Source: Chalara sp. BL73
Taxonomy: Eukaryota; Ascomycota; Leotiomycetes; Helotiales
NCBI GenBank assembly: GCA_918026815.1
Contig: CAKJVC010000083.1
Location: 1 to 64,000, forward strand
Direction: 5' to 3'
Length of the DNA: 64,000 nucleotides
Position 1 is the first letter of the stretch. Every line of letters starts with the position of its first letter. The position numbers and the translations under genes were made by a program. The notes under the pieces were generated by a model. That model had not been told where the DNA came from and searched no databases. It was given only the letters and a program-made list of their open reading frames with translations. Of this stretch, positions 10,272 to 20,638 are shown in pieces.

Positions 10272-10722
10272 TCACTTTTCTCCTATTTCAATACATCTCA
10301 GAGTTTTAAAGGCCTCGCTTTGGGTGATCCCTACATCCCCGATTCTTTCACTATAGAAAACCGAAAGTCCTATCACTTTCCACAATATTCTTTCCGTCTT
10401 GTCAACATGGTACTCCCAGCCATGACTCTTTGCAGCAATGTGTGGCTCCAACGTCTTTTCCATCTTGGCCGTCTACTCTTTGTGAACTTAAACATGATCA
10501 GTCATCTTTACAGCGAGATAGTCGATGACGATTCGGACAAATGGCACTCCTTTCCTTTCTCCCGACATACAAGCTGTCACTCAGAATTGGAAATAAGACT
10601 ATAGCAGCGTAGAAGGTGCGTACACCGAGGACATCCTGGTAGAGTTTTGTGATCCCATGAGACAGGTGTTCTTGGTTACCTCGTCTTTGAAAATCGAGCT
10701 AGGGTGGTAGGCGGCCTAAAAA
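10272..10722 (-). pseudogene. Second tautomerase copy, degraded
   Basis: Minus strand. Start near 10722 (ATG CCT TTT, so Pro2 is present), then an in-frame TAG at codon 4 where the relative at 6.5 kb has Trp (TGG to TAG). Later segments are in different frames: YHPSSIFKDEVTKN, then SHGITKLYQDVLGVRTFY, then VRIVIDYLAVKM, then EPHIAAKSHGWEYHVDKTER with WKVIGLSVFYSER. At least two frame changes and further stops are present. It is clearly homologous to the tautomerase at 6072-6528, so the family was duplicated here, and this copy is more decayed. Confidence 0.7.
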
Positions 10723-11253
10723 GGCATGATGATTAATCCGTACTTCCAAAACCTTCCACATGTAGGCGGGCAGGGTTGGAATTGGAGAGGCGCAGGGCTT
10801 TTGGGCTAAGCAAAGTTACCCGTGGCCAGGTAGGATGATGCGGGGTGCGACAAGTGCGGGGAAAGTTAAACGCGGGTGAGCTAGTACAAACTTTTCGCCT
10901 AATAGCTGTCCACCAGATATCTGCCGGGCCTAGTGGTAGTTCTTCTGTTGAGTAATCTATAGATGGTATCATGCTTTGAGATTATCTGGTAGATACTCAT
11001 TAGAGTTCCGGCTCAGCGCTTGGCTGCCGGTTCCCTAACCAATCCCTTTTGCTTCCGGCTGGCCGACGGACAATTTGAATTTGTGTGCGCGCGCACAGTC
11101 CGATAACCAAGCAATCGGAGTCGATTACTATTAACAGCCTCTTGATCAGAGTTAACGCAGCTTCTTAAAAGACCTCGTCAATCGAAGGCCACCGCACTCC
11201 AAACATCGGTTCCTTATTGCCTACCTATCCTTCGATTCCAAAACACAACCACC
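10723..11253. other. Intergenic, promoter region of the hydrolase gene
   Basis: No ORF or repeat supported. It separates the degraded tautomerase and the divergently read alpha/beta hydrolase. Confidence 0.3.
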
Positions 11254-12318
11254 ATGAGGGCAGAAAAGGTTTCCTTCCAGACCGTAGACAATGTTACATT
11301 ACGCGGCTTGTTCTACACCCCTGCGAATTTTTCGTCGAAACTGCCATGCGTGGTTATCTCACACGGCTTCTCAGCAGTTAAAGAGATGGGCCTCACTGCA
11401 GTTGCGGAACACCTTTCGTCTCACCTTCCAATTACTTGTTTAGTGTTCGACAACCGTGGATTTGGTGAGAGTGACACGAGAGAAAAAGAGCCTCGATTGG
11501 AGATCGATGCCAGAGTCCAGACGAGCGACATATCGGATGCAATTACATACTGTCAAGCTCGGCCAGACGTGGATGCAGACAGAATTGGGATCTGGGGGTC
11601 TTCATTCAGTGGAGCCAATGTACTTTGGGTAGCAGCTGTCGATCGGAGAGTTAAGGCAGTCGTCTCACAAGCTCCCCTTATGGATGGGTGGTCAGGCTTT
11701 GCCAACTTGTTACGGTCGGATGAGATCAGCGATTTTGAGGCTGATTTTCAGAAAGGTTTGCGCAATATTTTTCCTTTCCACCTGCGACGAGCGAATATCT
11801 CTGACTATTCAAGATCGACTTGCTCGAGCGGCAGGCAAACCACCGATGATGATCGCAGTTGTTGACCCGAATCCGCTGAATCGATCAGCCATGACAACAA
11901 AAGACAGCAATGCTGCAATGGGCGGTGCTGAGAAGCTGGCTGTAACGTGGAAAAATGAAGTAACATTGAAAAGGTAAGTCTTTCCTTTGGGTTAATATGG
12001 CCTTACGCTCCCTAATATTCATTTACTCATCGGCTCGTTAGCATGGAGAATTTCAGAGCACATCCTGCCGGGGCTTATATTCAACATATATCCCCGACGC
12101 CGTTGCTGTTGACCCTTGCTACCAGTGACGTCGTAACGCCCACCGCAACATCCCTGGAGGCATACGCTCGTGCATTGGAGCCTAAGGAACTGCATCTTTT
12201 CGAAGGCGGTCACTATGACGCATACTTTGGAGGGCCAGGCTTTGAGAGCTGTATCAAAGTCCAGACTGACTTTTTCCGGAGAAAGCTTTGTAATTCTACA
12301 AAAACCGCCTTACTTTAG
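11254..12318 (+). CDS. Alpha/beta hydrolase (dienelactone-hydrolase/X-Pro peptidase-like)
   Basis: Three exons: 11254-11755, 11814-11973 and 12042-12318, giving 312 residues with no lesion. Intron 1 (58 nt) has a CTGAC branch site and intron 2 (68 nt) starts GTAAGT. The N-terminus carries the oxyanion-side motif SHGFSAVKEMG and FDNRGFGESD, and the nucleophile elbow is GIWGSSFSGANVL (Ser about 117). In exon 3 the Asp (LATSDVVTP) and His (FEGGHYDAYF) complete the triad. The cytosolic family hydrolyses esters or small amides; the substrate is unknown. DRLARAAGKPP bridging exon 1 to 2 supports the splice. Confidence 0.92.
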
Positions 12319-13003
12319 TCTTTGGGTAGATATCACTTGACGAACAACCCGCGGGGGAGGACGAAAACAATGTTATCATCTTGTCACTCCATCATATGCA
12401 GGTAGAGCGCACCATGAGGCGGGTCGGTTATTTCATCCGGACTGTCAAACCACCAGGGAATCCTTTAGCGATGACCTACTCGCACTTAGATCTAACAGGG
12501 AGTACGCGAACTTGCGCAGGTGCTAGAGGTAAGTTATGTCACCCCCTTCAGGAGACAGCTGTTGCGGCAGAACCACCAAAGCACAGGAACGCGGCAGGTT
12601 CTGTACTATAGTTTCTATTATATCACATACAAGCTGTTATTGACGCGGACAGTAAATTTACAACGTATTAAAGCCGTTATATTATATTTTATAGTAGAAT
12701 TATGAAGTTGAGAGAAAATTCTGAGGGCTTTGCCGCGACAGCTGTCCCCTGAAGGATGTGACATAACCTTATCCTTGGCACCTCCGTATATGAGGATCCA
12801 ATAGGTAATTGACCCTAATTTGCCTCCATAGCCCACCCAAACCCTGCCTAACTCGCCCGAACCAGTGCCACCTACTAGGCCTATCCTACTTTAGTATTCG
12901 GGTATTATATCTTGCCATGATTTAGAGACTTCTTCAATTGCGGGAAGATTGTCGAATCAGGTTTCCAAACTCCGTCAATCATTACTAGCTATGAGTAGCG
13001 GCG
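12319..13003. other. Intergenic with MITE
   Basis: Apart from the MITE at 12532-12769 and AT-rich sequence, nothing was recognised. Confidence 0.4.
12532..12769. mobile_element. MITE, 238 bp, about 38-bp TIRs, TA target duplication
   Basis: The left end starts AGTTATGTCACCCCCTTCAG and the right end, reverse complemented, starts AGGTTATGTCACATCCTTCA. Both continue through a shared GACAGCTGT-GCGGCA core. TA flanks both ends (12530-12531 and 12770-12771). No coding capacity. Non-autonomous, probably Tc1/mariner-type from the TA duplication. Confidence 0.8.
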
Positions 13004-13640
13004 ATGAGGCCAGCCCATAAATCACTCCTGCTCAGCGAATGGAAAGAAGATTGGACAAATGAAAAGACAGGACCAGAGTTCTTGTTCAAAATAGAGAAAA
13101 AGAGTCACGTGGCCTTCAGAGAGTATAGGGCAAACAAGTATCAATTGCTGAAGGTTGTAGAACCTAAACTACAGGAGAGAATCCCTCTACTTATAGAGGT
13201 GTGATACCCACATGTCAACACACTGATGCCTACAGGTGCCTACAATAGACTTTAGGCATGGTCCTTAGACCTAATCTGCTCAACAGTTCTGCAGGATATG
13301 CCCAGAGCCAAACGTCAAGGTCTTTCTGCTGCACAAGTCAGGACCAAGACCCTTCGGCTCGCTAATAGTGCAATTGCACACAGCAAAGATAGGCGTCCGG
13401 TAGTTCCTGTTTCTGAGGAAGGTGCCGGACATGGATGATGACAAGTGTGAGCGCAGAAGAGGTTTACAAACTGTAGGTCATGTCCCTCTCTCCTGCCCCC
13501 TCTATCGTGACTTACGGCAGAAAACATGGGGAAGAGAGAGAACGGAGGAACATCAGAATCTCAAGAAAGTATTGAGAGCGCCAGCTCTCTCGTTAAAAGC
13601 AGGAAAATGCATAAAACACCGGGCTTCTCAAGCAATGTGA
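13004..13640 (+). mobile_element. Non-LTR retrotransposon (Tad-like LINE) 3' relic
   Basis: Two short frames resemble the end of the RNase H and C-terminal region of fungal LINEs: LLLSEWKEDWTNEKTG near 13025, and 13430-13640 with GLQTVGHVPLSCPLYRDLRQ and a trailing WGRERTEEHQNL, similar to the usual C-x-C-G-QTVxHxLLxCP signature. No reverse transcriptase core remains. It is a 5'-truncated relic. Confidence 0.5.
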
Positions 13641-13913
13641 AGCTACATTTACTGATCGAGCGTCAAATTTAGCTACGTCCGTAATTTTAGCGTGTTTTTT
13701 CCACGCACGATTTATTTGTAATCAATCCGATGGTCAGGCATGCGCAAACCCGGTACAGGCGAAGCCTACGGTAGGAATTACGCTAGGAGGGGTTTTAAGC
13801 TTTGGGGAAAATTGCGCGGTATATAGAGGTATATAGGGGGGAGATAAACGTAATCATGTGCTCCAGCAATCAGCACTGATTGATCGAAGTGAACAGACGG
13901 AATCGAAGGCAAC

Positions 13914-15104
13914 ATGAAGGAAATTCTAGTTATTGGCGGCACAGGTGCCCAAGGTATACCAGTCGTTAAAGGTGCGTGTTAAATTAGCTATACTGAAGTC
14001 AATTCGAATTTGCAGGGCTGATTTCTCCTACAGCTCTTTCAGCAAGCAAGCACTTTACTGTCAAGGTCCTAACTCGCGATGTTAACTCGGCCCGTGCACA
14101 ACAACTCGCAAAACTTCCAAATGTGGCCCTGTTCCAAGGCACGCAGGACAACCAGAAAGATCTGCACACAGCGTTCCATGGTATTTATGGAGCGTGGGTC
14201 AATACAGATGGCTTTACACTTGGGGAGAAGAATGAACTGTTTTACGGTTGTCGGGCCTATGAAATCGCAAGACATGAAGGGGTGCAGCATTACGTCTATG
14301 CCTCTACAGATTTTGCACTGAAGGATGCAAACTGGGATGAACGTTACCATTGGGGTCACAACGACGCAAAGGGTAGAGTTGCGGATTATATCCTAGCTCA
14401 AGGACAGACAGGCGCGATTAAAAGCTCCATACTAGCCACTGGCCCTTACATGGACATGCTTATGGATGGCCATTTTCTTCCTAAAGAGCAGCCCGATGGG
14501 TCATTTGTTTGGGCCAATCCAGCAAGTAAGTGACTCAACACCATCTGGCATCTTAAAATCGTTGAGCGGTCGCTGATGGATGGACTTGTGTGCCTCAGAA
14601 TCTGGCAAACTACCTCTTATCTGTCTAGATGACGTTGGGCCTTACGCTCTCTGGCTGTTTGACAATCTCTCGGAGTCTGCAGGAATGGATCTCATGGTCG
14701 CAACAGATGAAATTTGCTTCGCGGATATAGCGGCGGTCTTCACCAAGGTGACAGGGAAGAAGGGAGTGCACCAGTACATCCCTATCGAGGACTGGCTGAA
14801 TGCCGTCGAGCCTTATCCGAATGCGCCAGCGAATTTTATTGCTGGGCCAAACGCTCACAGGGATGAGGCAAGCATGACATGGCGTGAGAATTTCACGCCT
14901 TGGTGGAGATACTGGGGCGAGGGGGTCTGTCAAAAAAGAGATATCCAGCTGCTCGACCGTATCCATCCTACTCGAGTCAAGAATCTAGAAGATTGGATGA
15001 GAAAATATCAGTATGATGGGCGAGGAAGGAATGTTCTGAAGGGGGTTGAAGACTTGAAAAAAGCAGCCCTGTTGATGATGCAACAGGGTAAGGGACCAGA
15101 CTAG
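13914..15104 (+). CDS. NmrA-like NAD(P)-binding family protein (intact)
   Basis: Exons 13914-13971, 14034-14525 and 14599-15104 give 351 residues. ATG 13914 encodes MKEILVIGGTGAQGIPVVK, an N-terminal Rossmann motif. The intron positions equal those of the broken paralogue at 1-1004. The middle carries GIYGAWVNTDGFTLGEKNEL, FYGCRAYEIARHEGVQHYVY and ATGPYMDMLM; the C-terminal half has the substrate-pocket region with DRIHPTRVKNLEDWM. An 18-nt alternative acceptor for intron 1 (14015) is also in frame, but homology favours 14033. The role is likely NADP(H)-dependent redox sensing or reduction, substrate unknown. It is the only intact one of three NmrA-like genes here. Confidence 0.92.
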
Positions 15105-16033
15105 TTCAAACCTGAGGGAACCTCGTTCCAAGCAATCCATTATTTCACACCTCTTCGCGTGCTTCATTTTTCCTGGTGAAGGGTATCATAGTGCAAGGTA
15201 AACTAAATAGTGCAATACAATCGAACCCACAGTTCGGAGCTAGAATACGACTGGGCGATAGCATATCAGCTGGATTGGTTGTGATAGAGACCGAATGATA
15301 GGTACTGCTTGCGTGTCTACATTATTTTATGCAAGCATACTGACTCCGAAATGTGGTGCACGAAGAGGAATCCGCGCAACTGTTAGTTTCAGTTTAGAGA
15401 CTAGGATATTCGAGAGCTCGGCCAGCCTAGCTTACCAAGCTTTGTGGTTTGCAGATTGTTGTTTGGAGATTGTGGGTATGGTATGTGGTATGAGTGTCAA
15501 AAGTTTGAACATCTTCTAAACTTATCTAAGTTAGATTAGTTTAAGGGGTGTTCAAACTTTTGACACCCACTGTAATTAAAAGCTTAGAAAACAAACTTTG
15601 TGGTCTTCTAGCCTCTGTGATCCTCTGTTAAAAGATATTTCCCGAAGGATCTGGGAACTAGTTCACGGGTGCATCTGCGCAGAGTTTCCCCGTGTCTCCG
15701 AGTGGTCGAGAGGTAGTCAGGGTACGCAGTGCGCGGCAGCATACCTATAAGTAACCATGGGCCCCCAACAAAGTTTTAGGCAAACTCTAAATGCAATAGT
15801 GGAGAATCTATTTATCCGGAACCCCGAACGTGGGCTAGTTTGTGCAACGTAGGAGTGTGCCGGGGATGACATAGCCACTGTGTATATATAGTCTAGAGAG
15901 ATTCACTTTGCCTCAGAATGGGTTAACAAAGCACCACGCGGACCACCACCAGCGACCTTACATAACGAACTGCATTCGAGTATAATCGGGTCGCGTCTCT
16001 GCTATAACGAGAGAATTTTCAGCAAACTCGGCT
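15105..16033. other. Intergenic with long hairpin
   Basis: Holds the 15494-15566 palindrome and otherwise no ORF. Presumed promoter of the SDR gene at 16034. Confidence 0.4.
15494..15566. repeat. Near-perfect palindrome, about 36-bp arms
   Basis: Outer 18-bp arms GTGTCAAAAGTTTGAACA and its exact complement at 15549-15566, with inner sequences that also pair (left CTAAACTTATCTAA, right TTAGATTAGTTTAAG). There is almost no loop. It has the structure of a foldback mini-element and is transcription-neutral as far as can be seen. Confidence 0.8.
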
Positions 16034-17064
16034 ATGTCTTCATCATTCAAGCGCTCAATTCTTATTACCGGGTTTGTGACATTCACGATACCGTCTTCTT
16101 ATTGAGGTAGCCTAAAGCTGATCATTTTGATACTATAGCTGCTCGGTTGGTGGGGCTGGTCATGCTCTCGCCCTTGAATTTGCTGCCCAAGGTATGCGCG
16201 TCTTTGCGACCGCTCGGTCAACCAAGTCTCTTTCCCAGCTAGAAGCGAAGGGTATTGAGATACTCCCGCTGGAAGTGACGAGTGCGGAGAGCATTGCTGC
16301 ACTGAAGGCCGAGGTTGCGAAGCGGACTGGAGGAAGGCTAGACATGCTCTTTAACAACGCTGGTATAAGTATGTTATTCCTACGTTTTCACTTCAGTTCT
16401 TAGCATTCTGATGGAATTGACAGTGTACGAGGCCCCAGCGATTGAAGCCGATCCCGCCCGCGTCCGTAAAGTGTTCGACACAGACGTTTTTGGGGTGTTC
16501 GATATGGTGCAGGCCTTCACCCCTTCCCTTCTAGCCTCCGTATCAGATTCTCGCGACCCGCCCACAATAATCAATACATCTTCGATCGTTAGCCGCGTCC
16601 CCTTTCTCTTCGCTGCCAACTACAATGCATCCAAAGCGGCTATAACTTCCTACTCTAATACTCTCCGGCTCAAGCTGGCCCCTCTTGGGATCAAAGTTGT
16701 GACATTATTCATGGGTGAAGTCTCAACTGGCCTGATGTCGGCGGACAATATCTCTTTTAGCCGCGATACTCTCTATATTGATGCCGAAGAAGGCGTTCAA
16801 GAGAGGAGTCGACAGCACGCACAGAAAAGTATGAAGCCGGACGAATTTGCACGTCAAGTTGTTCATCAAGTTATGGCGAAGTCCGCATCCGGGAAGGGTG
16901 AATACCTGTGGAAGGGTACACAGGCTACATTAGTTCGGCTCCTTAATGCCGTAGGATGGAGAAAGATCTTTGACGGATCTATGGAGTCTGCGGTAGGACT
17001 GGACAAGAAGGAGCTCAAGAAAGCAATTTTCGATAAGGGTCAGCGTAGCACAAAGCGAGATTGA
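16034..17064 (+). CDS. Short-chain dehydrogenase/reductase (AYR1-like)
   Basis: Exons 16034-16071, 16139-16368 and 16424-17064 encode 302 residues. The first intron splits the glycine motif TGCSVGGAG (12-20) and the second follows NNAGI (85-89). Catalytic S142/S143, Y156 and K160 (NYNASK) are present. The C-terminal half fits the 1-acyl-dihydroxyacetone-phosphate reductase-like branch of fungal SDRs (MYEAPAIEADPARVRKVFD, QVVHQVMAKSASGKGEYLW). It likely reduces a keto group with NADPH, possibly at ER or lipid-droplet membranes by family analogy. No lesions. The second splice restores the common NNAGxMYEAP motif. Confidence 0.9.
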
Positions 17065-17518
17065 AAGGTTGGTCAAGCTGTAAGATTGTTCACGGGGATG
17101 TATTGATTAGGTACGGTTCAATTTTGCCGGGTCTCCAGAACCCACATACGGCTCAAGATAGGAGGCGTAGGGCGTTTAGATATCCAAATGGGTCCTCATC
17201 AGGAGCTAAAATTGAAACCTCGTCGATTTCGTGTGTTCTTAAAAAAGGAGTTGTATCTGAAGAATGTCGAATTTACATTCGTTGTGGGAAGGTCTAAAAT
17301 GAAAGGGACCTCGCAAACCGGGGAGCAATCGCAATAACGACATAGACTTTAACAGATAGATAGCTGTGGTTGCGTGCAGCATTGACGCGTGCACGCTTAG
17401 GCAACCACTATAAAAGCGTATAACTTAAGCTGTTGTGACTTCAGCTGCTACATTACTTTCGAAGATACTAAAGTCAAAAGTTTAGTGACTCTGTAAGTAA
17501 AAAATATAGAACAGTCGA
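17065..17518. other. Intergenic, nothing recognised
   Basis: 3' flank of the SDR gene up to the solo LTR-like repeat. Confidence 0.3.
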
Positions 17519-18140
17519 TGTAACAAATAGAGGGCAACAGGAGGGATTGCAATATAACAGGTAAGAACACGTGATTGCAATGTCATAGTGTTGGTTCGAG
17601 TGTGTCTTACCTTCCACGGGGCAAAAGGCGCAGCTCTACTTTGTAGGCCACGCTCTTGCTCTTGATGGATATGGTAATGATCGTTGTTGTATTAGGTTCT
17701 ACTCTAAATTCTACAAAATGGGGGTTGTGCGGACCACGTGACCTGGTGGGTCGTATGTGGATCCGTAAAACCCCTACTTCCTACACATAGAAACAGTGAT
17801 GTATTGATATCAGAAGTATGCTTGTCAGTCTAGCAGATAAACTCAAGCTTGCCTTTCCCCAGGGAGCTCTGGCGCTTCCTTATATCCCATAACAGTGCTT
17901 GCAGTGCCCAACAGTGCTGTATCCTTGACCTACAGAACCACCAAGCTCTAAAGGTCGGTATCCCCGAAAAGCATTCTATCGATCGGAGCCCACAATAGTC
18001 TAGGCTATACGCCTTCATAGTGGCTGTACGCCTCTGGCTGGCTGTCGGCTCGCCTACAGCTTGTACCCGACCCTAACCGACTCTGGCTGTCACACCCTAA
18101 CTTTCTGGCTGTTGCACCCTAACCGGCTCTGGCTGTTACA
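17519..18140 (-). repeat. LTR-like repeat, family B (622 bp, inverted copy)
   Basis: Begins TGTAACAAATAGAGGGCAAC and ends GGCTCTGGCTGTTACA, so TG...CA bounded. The same ends occur in opposite orientation at 32671-32980 (TGTAACAGCCAGAGCCGGTT ... CTATTTGTTACA). The right part holds three short tandem units of CTGGCTGTnnCACCCTAAC. No target duplication was evident and no internal gag/pol is attached, so it is taken as a solo LTR with an insertion. Confidence 0.65.
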
Positions 18141-18300
18141 ACAAGCCTTAACATTCACCTTAAAAGACTACTCAAACGCAACATCACATAGCTTCCATCA
18201 GAGAACTTGTTTCGTTTTACTCAATGTACACTATCAGAGCTACATAGAACCAGATAGAACCCCCCCCCAAATCTTTGCTTATACCTGCCAAACTACGAGC

Positions 18301-18648
18301 TTAACACGCTTTTGGGTTGGCGCAACCAATCCTCACACAACTGAAGTTCTTCTGAAAAACCTGCCCTACTTTGCCGCTGCTAAGACATCCAATCTCCTGG
18401 GAGCAGCCAAGGTCGGAGTAGATATGAGCAACACAGCAATTCTGTCCGCTACCCGTCTCAATGATACAAGCCCCGTTAGGGAACTGCTGGTTGTGGAATG
18501 ATAGGCCGCAAGTTTGTGTAAAGGAGCCAAGAAATGCGCCGGTGCAACGGCCTCCTTGAGATTTCCCGCTGTAGACCTCGAAAGTTGGACCTGCGAGTGC
18601 GAAAGGAAAAAAGGCGAGAATGGCAGTAAGTGTCTTGGCGGTATACAT
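18301..18648 (-). CDS. Small secreted cysteine-rich protein, effector-like
   Basis: 115-residue intronless ORF from ATG 18648-18646. The N-terminus MYTAKTLTAILAFFPFALAG is a clear signal peptide (n-region Lys5, hydrophobic core, cleavage near A19/G20). The mature part of about 96 residues has ten cysteines (35, 47, 61, 71, 72, 82, 88, 104, 109, 115), including a CC pair and a C-terminal Cys, which suggests five disulfides. Glycine-rich, with no family recognised. A TATA-like motif lies about 55 bp upstream. It sits next to an LTR relic in an AT-rich region, as many fungal effector-like genes do. Function unknown. Confidence 0.8.
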   Translation of the reverse strand: MYTAKTLTAILAFFPFALAGPTFEVYSGKSQGGRCTGAFLGSFTQTCGLSFHNQQFPNGACIIETGSGQNCCVAHIYSDLGCSQEIGCLSSGKVGQVFQKNFSCVRIGCANPKAC

Positions 18649-18701
18649 TGTGAGAAAGGCTGATTTTGATTGTTGGCAGAAATGAAGTGTAGCGCTTTGG
18701 A

Positions 18702-18708
18702 CTTTATA
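18702..18708 (-). promoter_or_regulatory. TATA-box-like element of the secreted protein gene
   Basis: TATAAAG on the minus strand, 54 bp upstream of the ATG at 18648. Confidence 0.4.
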
Positions 18709-19393
18709 AAGTAGAAATCTTGTTGACGTGTGCTGTTTTGGACTTGGAAGCCCGGATTTTATACTTTCCAGCGTTACACCAAAGCTTTACTTTCAACTAC
18801 AACGACTCTTTTCGCAAGCTTTGCTTATAATGTTAGTGTGACATATTTATAGCATCGCCCAGATGTTCCTACACTTTTTAAATTGAGATTCGAGTAAGCT
18901 TTTTTCGTTTTGCTTAAAATAGAAACTAGTCACTTCGCGATTACTGCTTTATTTGGAATAGTTTGCGACGAGTAAGCTGTAGCTTTGTTAAGCGAGTGTT
19001 ACATAAAATGCACAATCGACCGCTAAACGCAGAGCATTTATTATTTGAGAACCTCAGCAAGCTTTTCAACACTTCTGTATTTGCTTCAATAAATAAAACA
19101 CATAAGATATTTATTTTCCACTAAAAGCGTGTCACGAAATGTAACGATAGCATTGTATCCTGAGCTTTTGGCTCTTATCGTATAAATTGTATGGCCTTTT
19201 GGGTCTATGCTCGGCGTCTGCGTTAAAAGCACAATCGGACAAAGGATTGAAGTTTGTGTCGTACAGCGCGAGTCCCGTAGTTATATTTAGATTGTGAAAT
19301 TCCGAAGTTCAGATTACATACCTCACTTCCGAGCAGACTACGCTAAGTGGCACAGCAACAGTTCTCTAATTAAATGACTCTTAAATCCTAAAG
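18709..19393. other. AT-rich intergenic region
   Basis: Low GC, rich in TTTAT/ATAAA words, no ORF. Consistent with RIP-affected or intergenic DNA, but no source element was recognised. Confidence 0.35.
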
Positions 19394-19715
19394 TTGTTCC
19401 AACTAAAAGCAATACGGGGTTTCAGATTCCGAAATAGAATCATTTTAGTGCTGCTCCGCCAGTATTCGGCCAAAGATAGATATATAACAGATTGGCATAT
19501 AGCTTATTTGGGCGGTATTATCTCACGTCGACCACGTCTAACGATAATAAGGGCAACAGGTTTTATCCCTGAGGGACGTACTATGCTTGAGGACATTGGT
19601 CTTTGGAAGGACTCCCGAATTGCCGGTTTTAAGAGAATTGCTGAGTTCGCCCACGGTCAAAATCAGAAATCGACATACAATTAGTTCATGCTGGACGGAA
19701 AGCCGGCTAGATATG
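19394..19715 (+). pseudogene. Old yellow enzyme-type NADH:flavin oxidoreductase fragment
   Basis: A frame from about 19394 encodes DWHIAYLGGIISRRPRLTII, then RATGFIPEGRTMLEDIGLWK and IAEFAHGQNQK, the FMN-binding first quarter of YqjM/OYE-like enzymes. After a one-base loss (AAAA to AAA near 19668) the next frame gives IQLVHAGRKAG, including the conserved HAGRK, and then stops. Residues that would complete the barrel are missing. No proper ATG is visible. It is a truncated relic. Confidence 0.75.
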
Positions 19716-20060
19716 AGAGACGCCAATAGGAGAAATGAGATTGAGAGATGAAGGAATGGAGTGGCCTCTTGAGGCTAAAGTAACGTCTGGTCATTTCAGT
19801 TTGAAAGGAAGAACTGAGGTGGTTTACGGAAGCGAATATGAGAGGAATCAATAATAGGCGACCCACTGTCATCAAATACAAGCAAAATTACAGTGCAAGT
19901 GAATGCAGAACGCGACGGGCGATCATTTTGGTGGGGTGGCAATGGGGGGGTTGGTAGGTTTTGCGCCAAAATTATAAACCTACCATAGTGGTAAGTGTAT
20001 TGCGACCCCGCCTGACGAAGTGGCTCCAGGCACGAAAATCGCAAACAAACTCTCGGGCTA
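19716..20060. other. Intergenic, nothing recognised
   Basis: Short minus-strand ORFs here have no family signal. The region ends at the MITE. Confidence 0.3.
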
Positions 20061-20396
20061 CAGTTGGGCCAGGCTAGAAAAATCTTGGCCCAGGCCAGAA
20101 ATCGTAGCTTTAAGAGTCCAACCAGGCCAGAAATCTCGCCCCGGCATATGCCAAGCACTTCGCGTTTTCTGCTGCGACGCGTGCAATAGAACTTTTAAAC
20201 TTTGAAATAAAAACGTTACAACTTTGTACCTTGTGTTGCTTAATTGATTGATTTGGGTTTTCCGCTTAAGTTCATCCAGGCTACAAATGGTTGCACAAAG
20301 ATTTGGGCCAGGCCAGAGCGTTTCCTGGCGTTTTTGGGCGTTTTTGCCAAGGAATTTTCTAGCCTGGGCCAAGATTTTTCTAGCCTGGCCCAACTG
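20061..20396. mobile_element. MITE, 336 bp, about 38-bp TIRs, TA target duplication
   Basis: TIR begins CAGTTGGGCCAGGCTAGAAA and continues AAATCTTGGCCCAGGC; the right end is its complement. TA dinucleotides flank both ends (20059-20060, 20397-20398). The interior repeats CCAGGCCAGAAAT-like subterminal motifs and has no ORF. A shorter member lies at 43445-43558. Confidence 0.85.
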
Positions 20397-20638
20397 TAAC
20401 CCCCCACAAAATCTTGAAACAGAACAGACCCTGTATCCAAAGTCGCACTCAAGCCAGCATCGACCCTATCGTCTCGCATTTGCCAATATCTCGCATGCTC
20501 GAGATCCTTAAGCACATTGATGGCAAGCAACAAGCCAGATTCCGTAAACAGAACTCCTAACTCGCTCGTCAATTCTCAACCCCTTCATTCAGCTTTGGTC
20601 AGATCAGTATCCGCCACAGTCGCTATTTTCTCATAGCC

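Noticed and set aside
15690..15760. tRNA-like start (CTCCGAGTGGTCGAGAGG)
   Set aside because: No T-arm, acceptor pairing or GTTCRANNC box at the right distance could be found.
17519..18140. Family B repeat as a DNA transposon
   Set aside because: No TIR beyond TGTAAC/GTTACA and no TA or 8-bp duplication.
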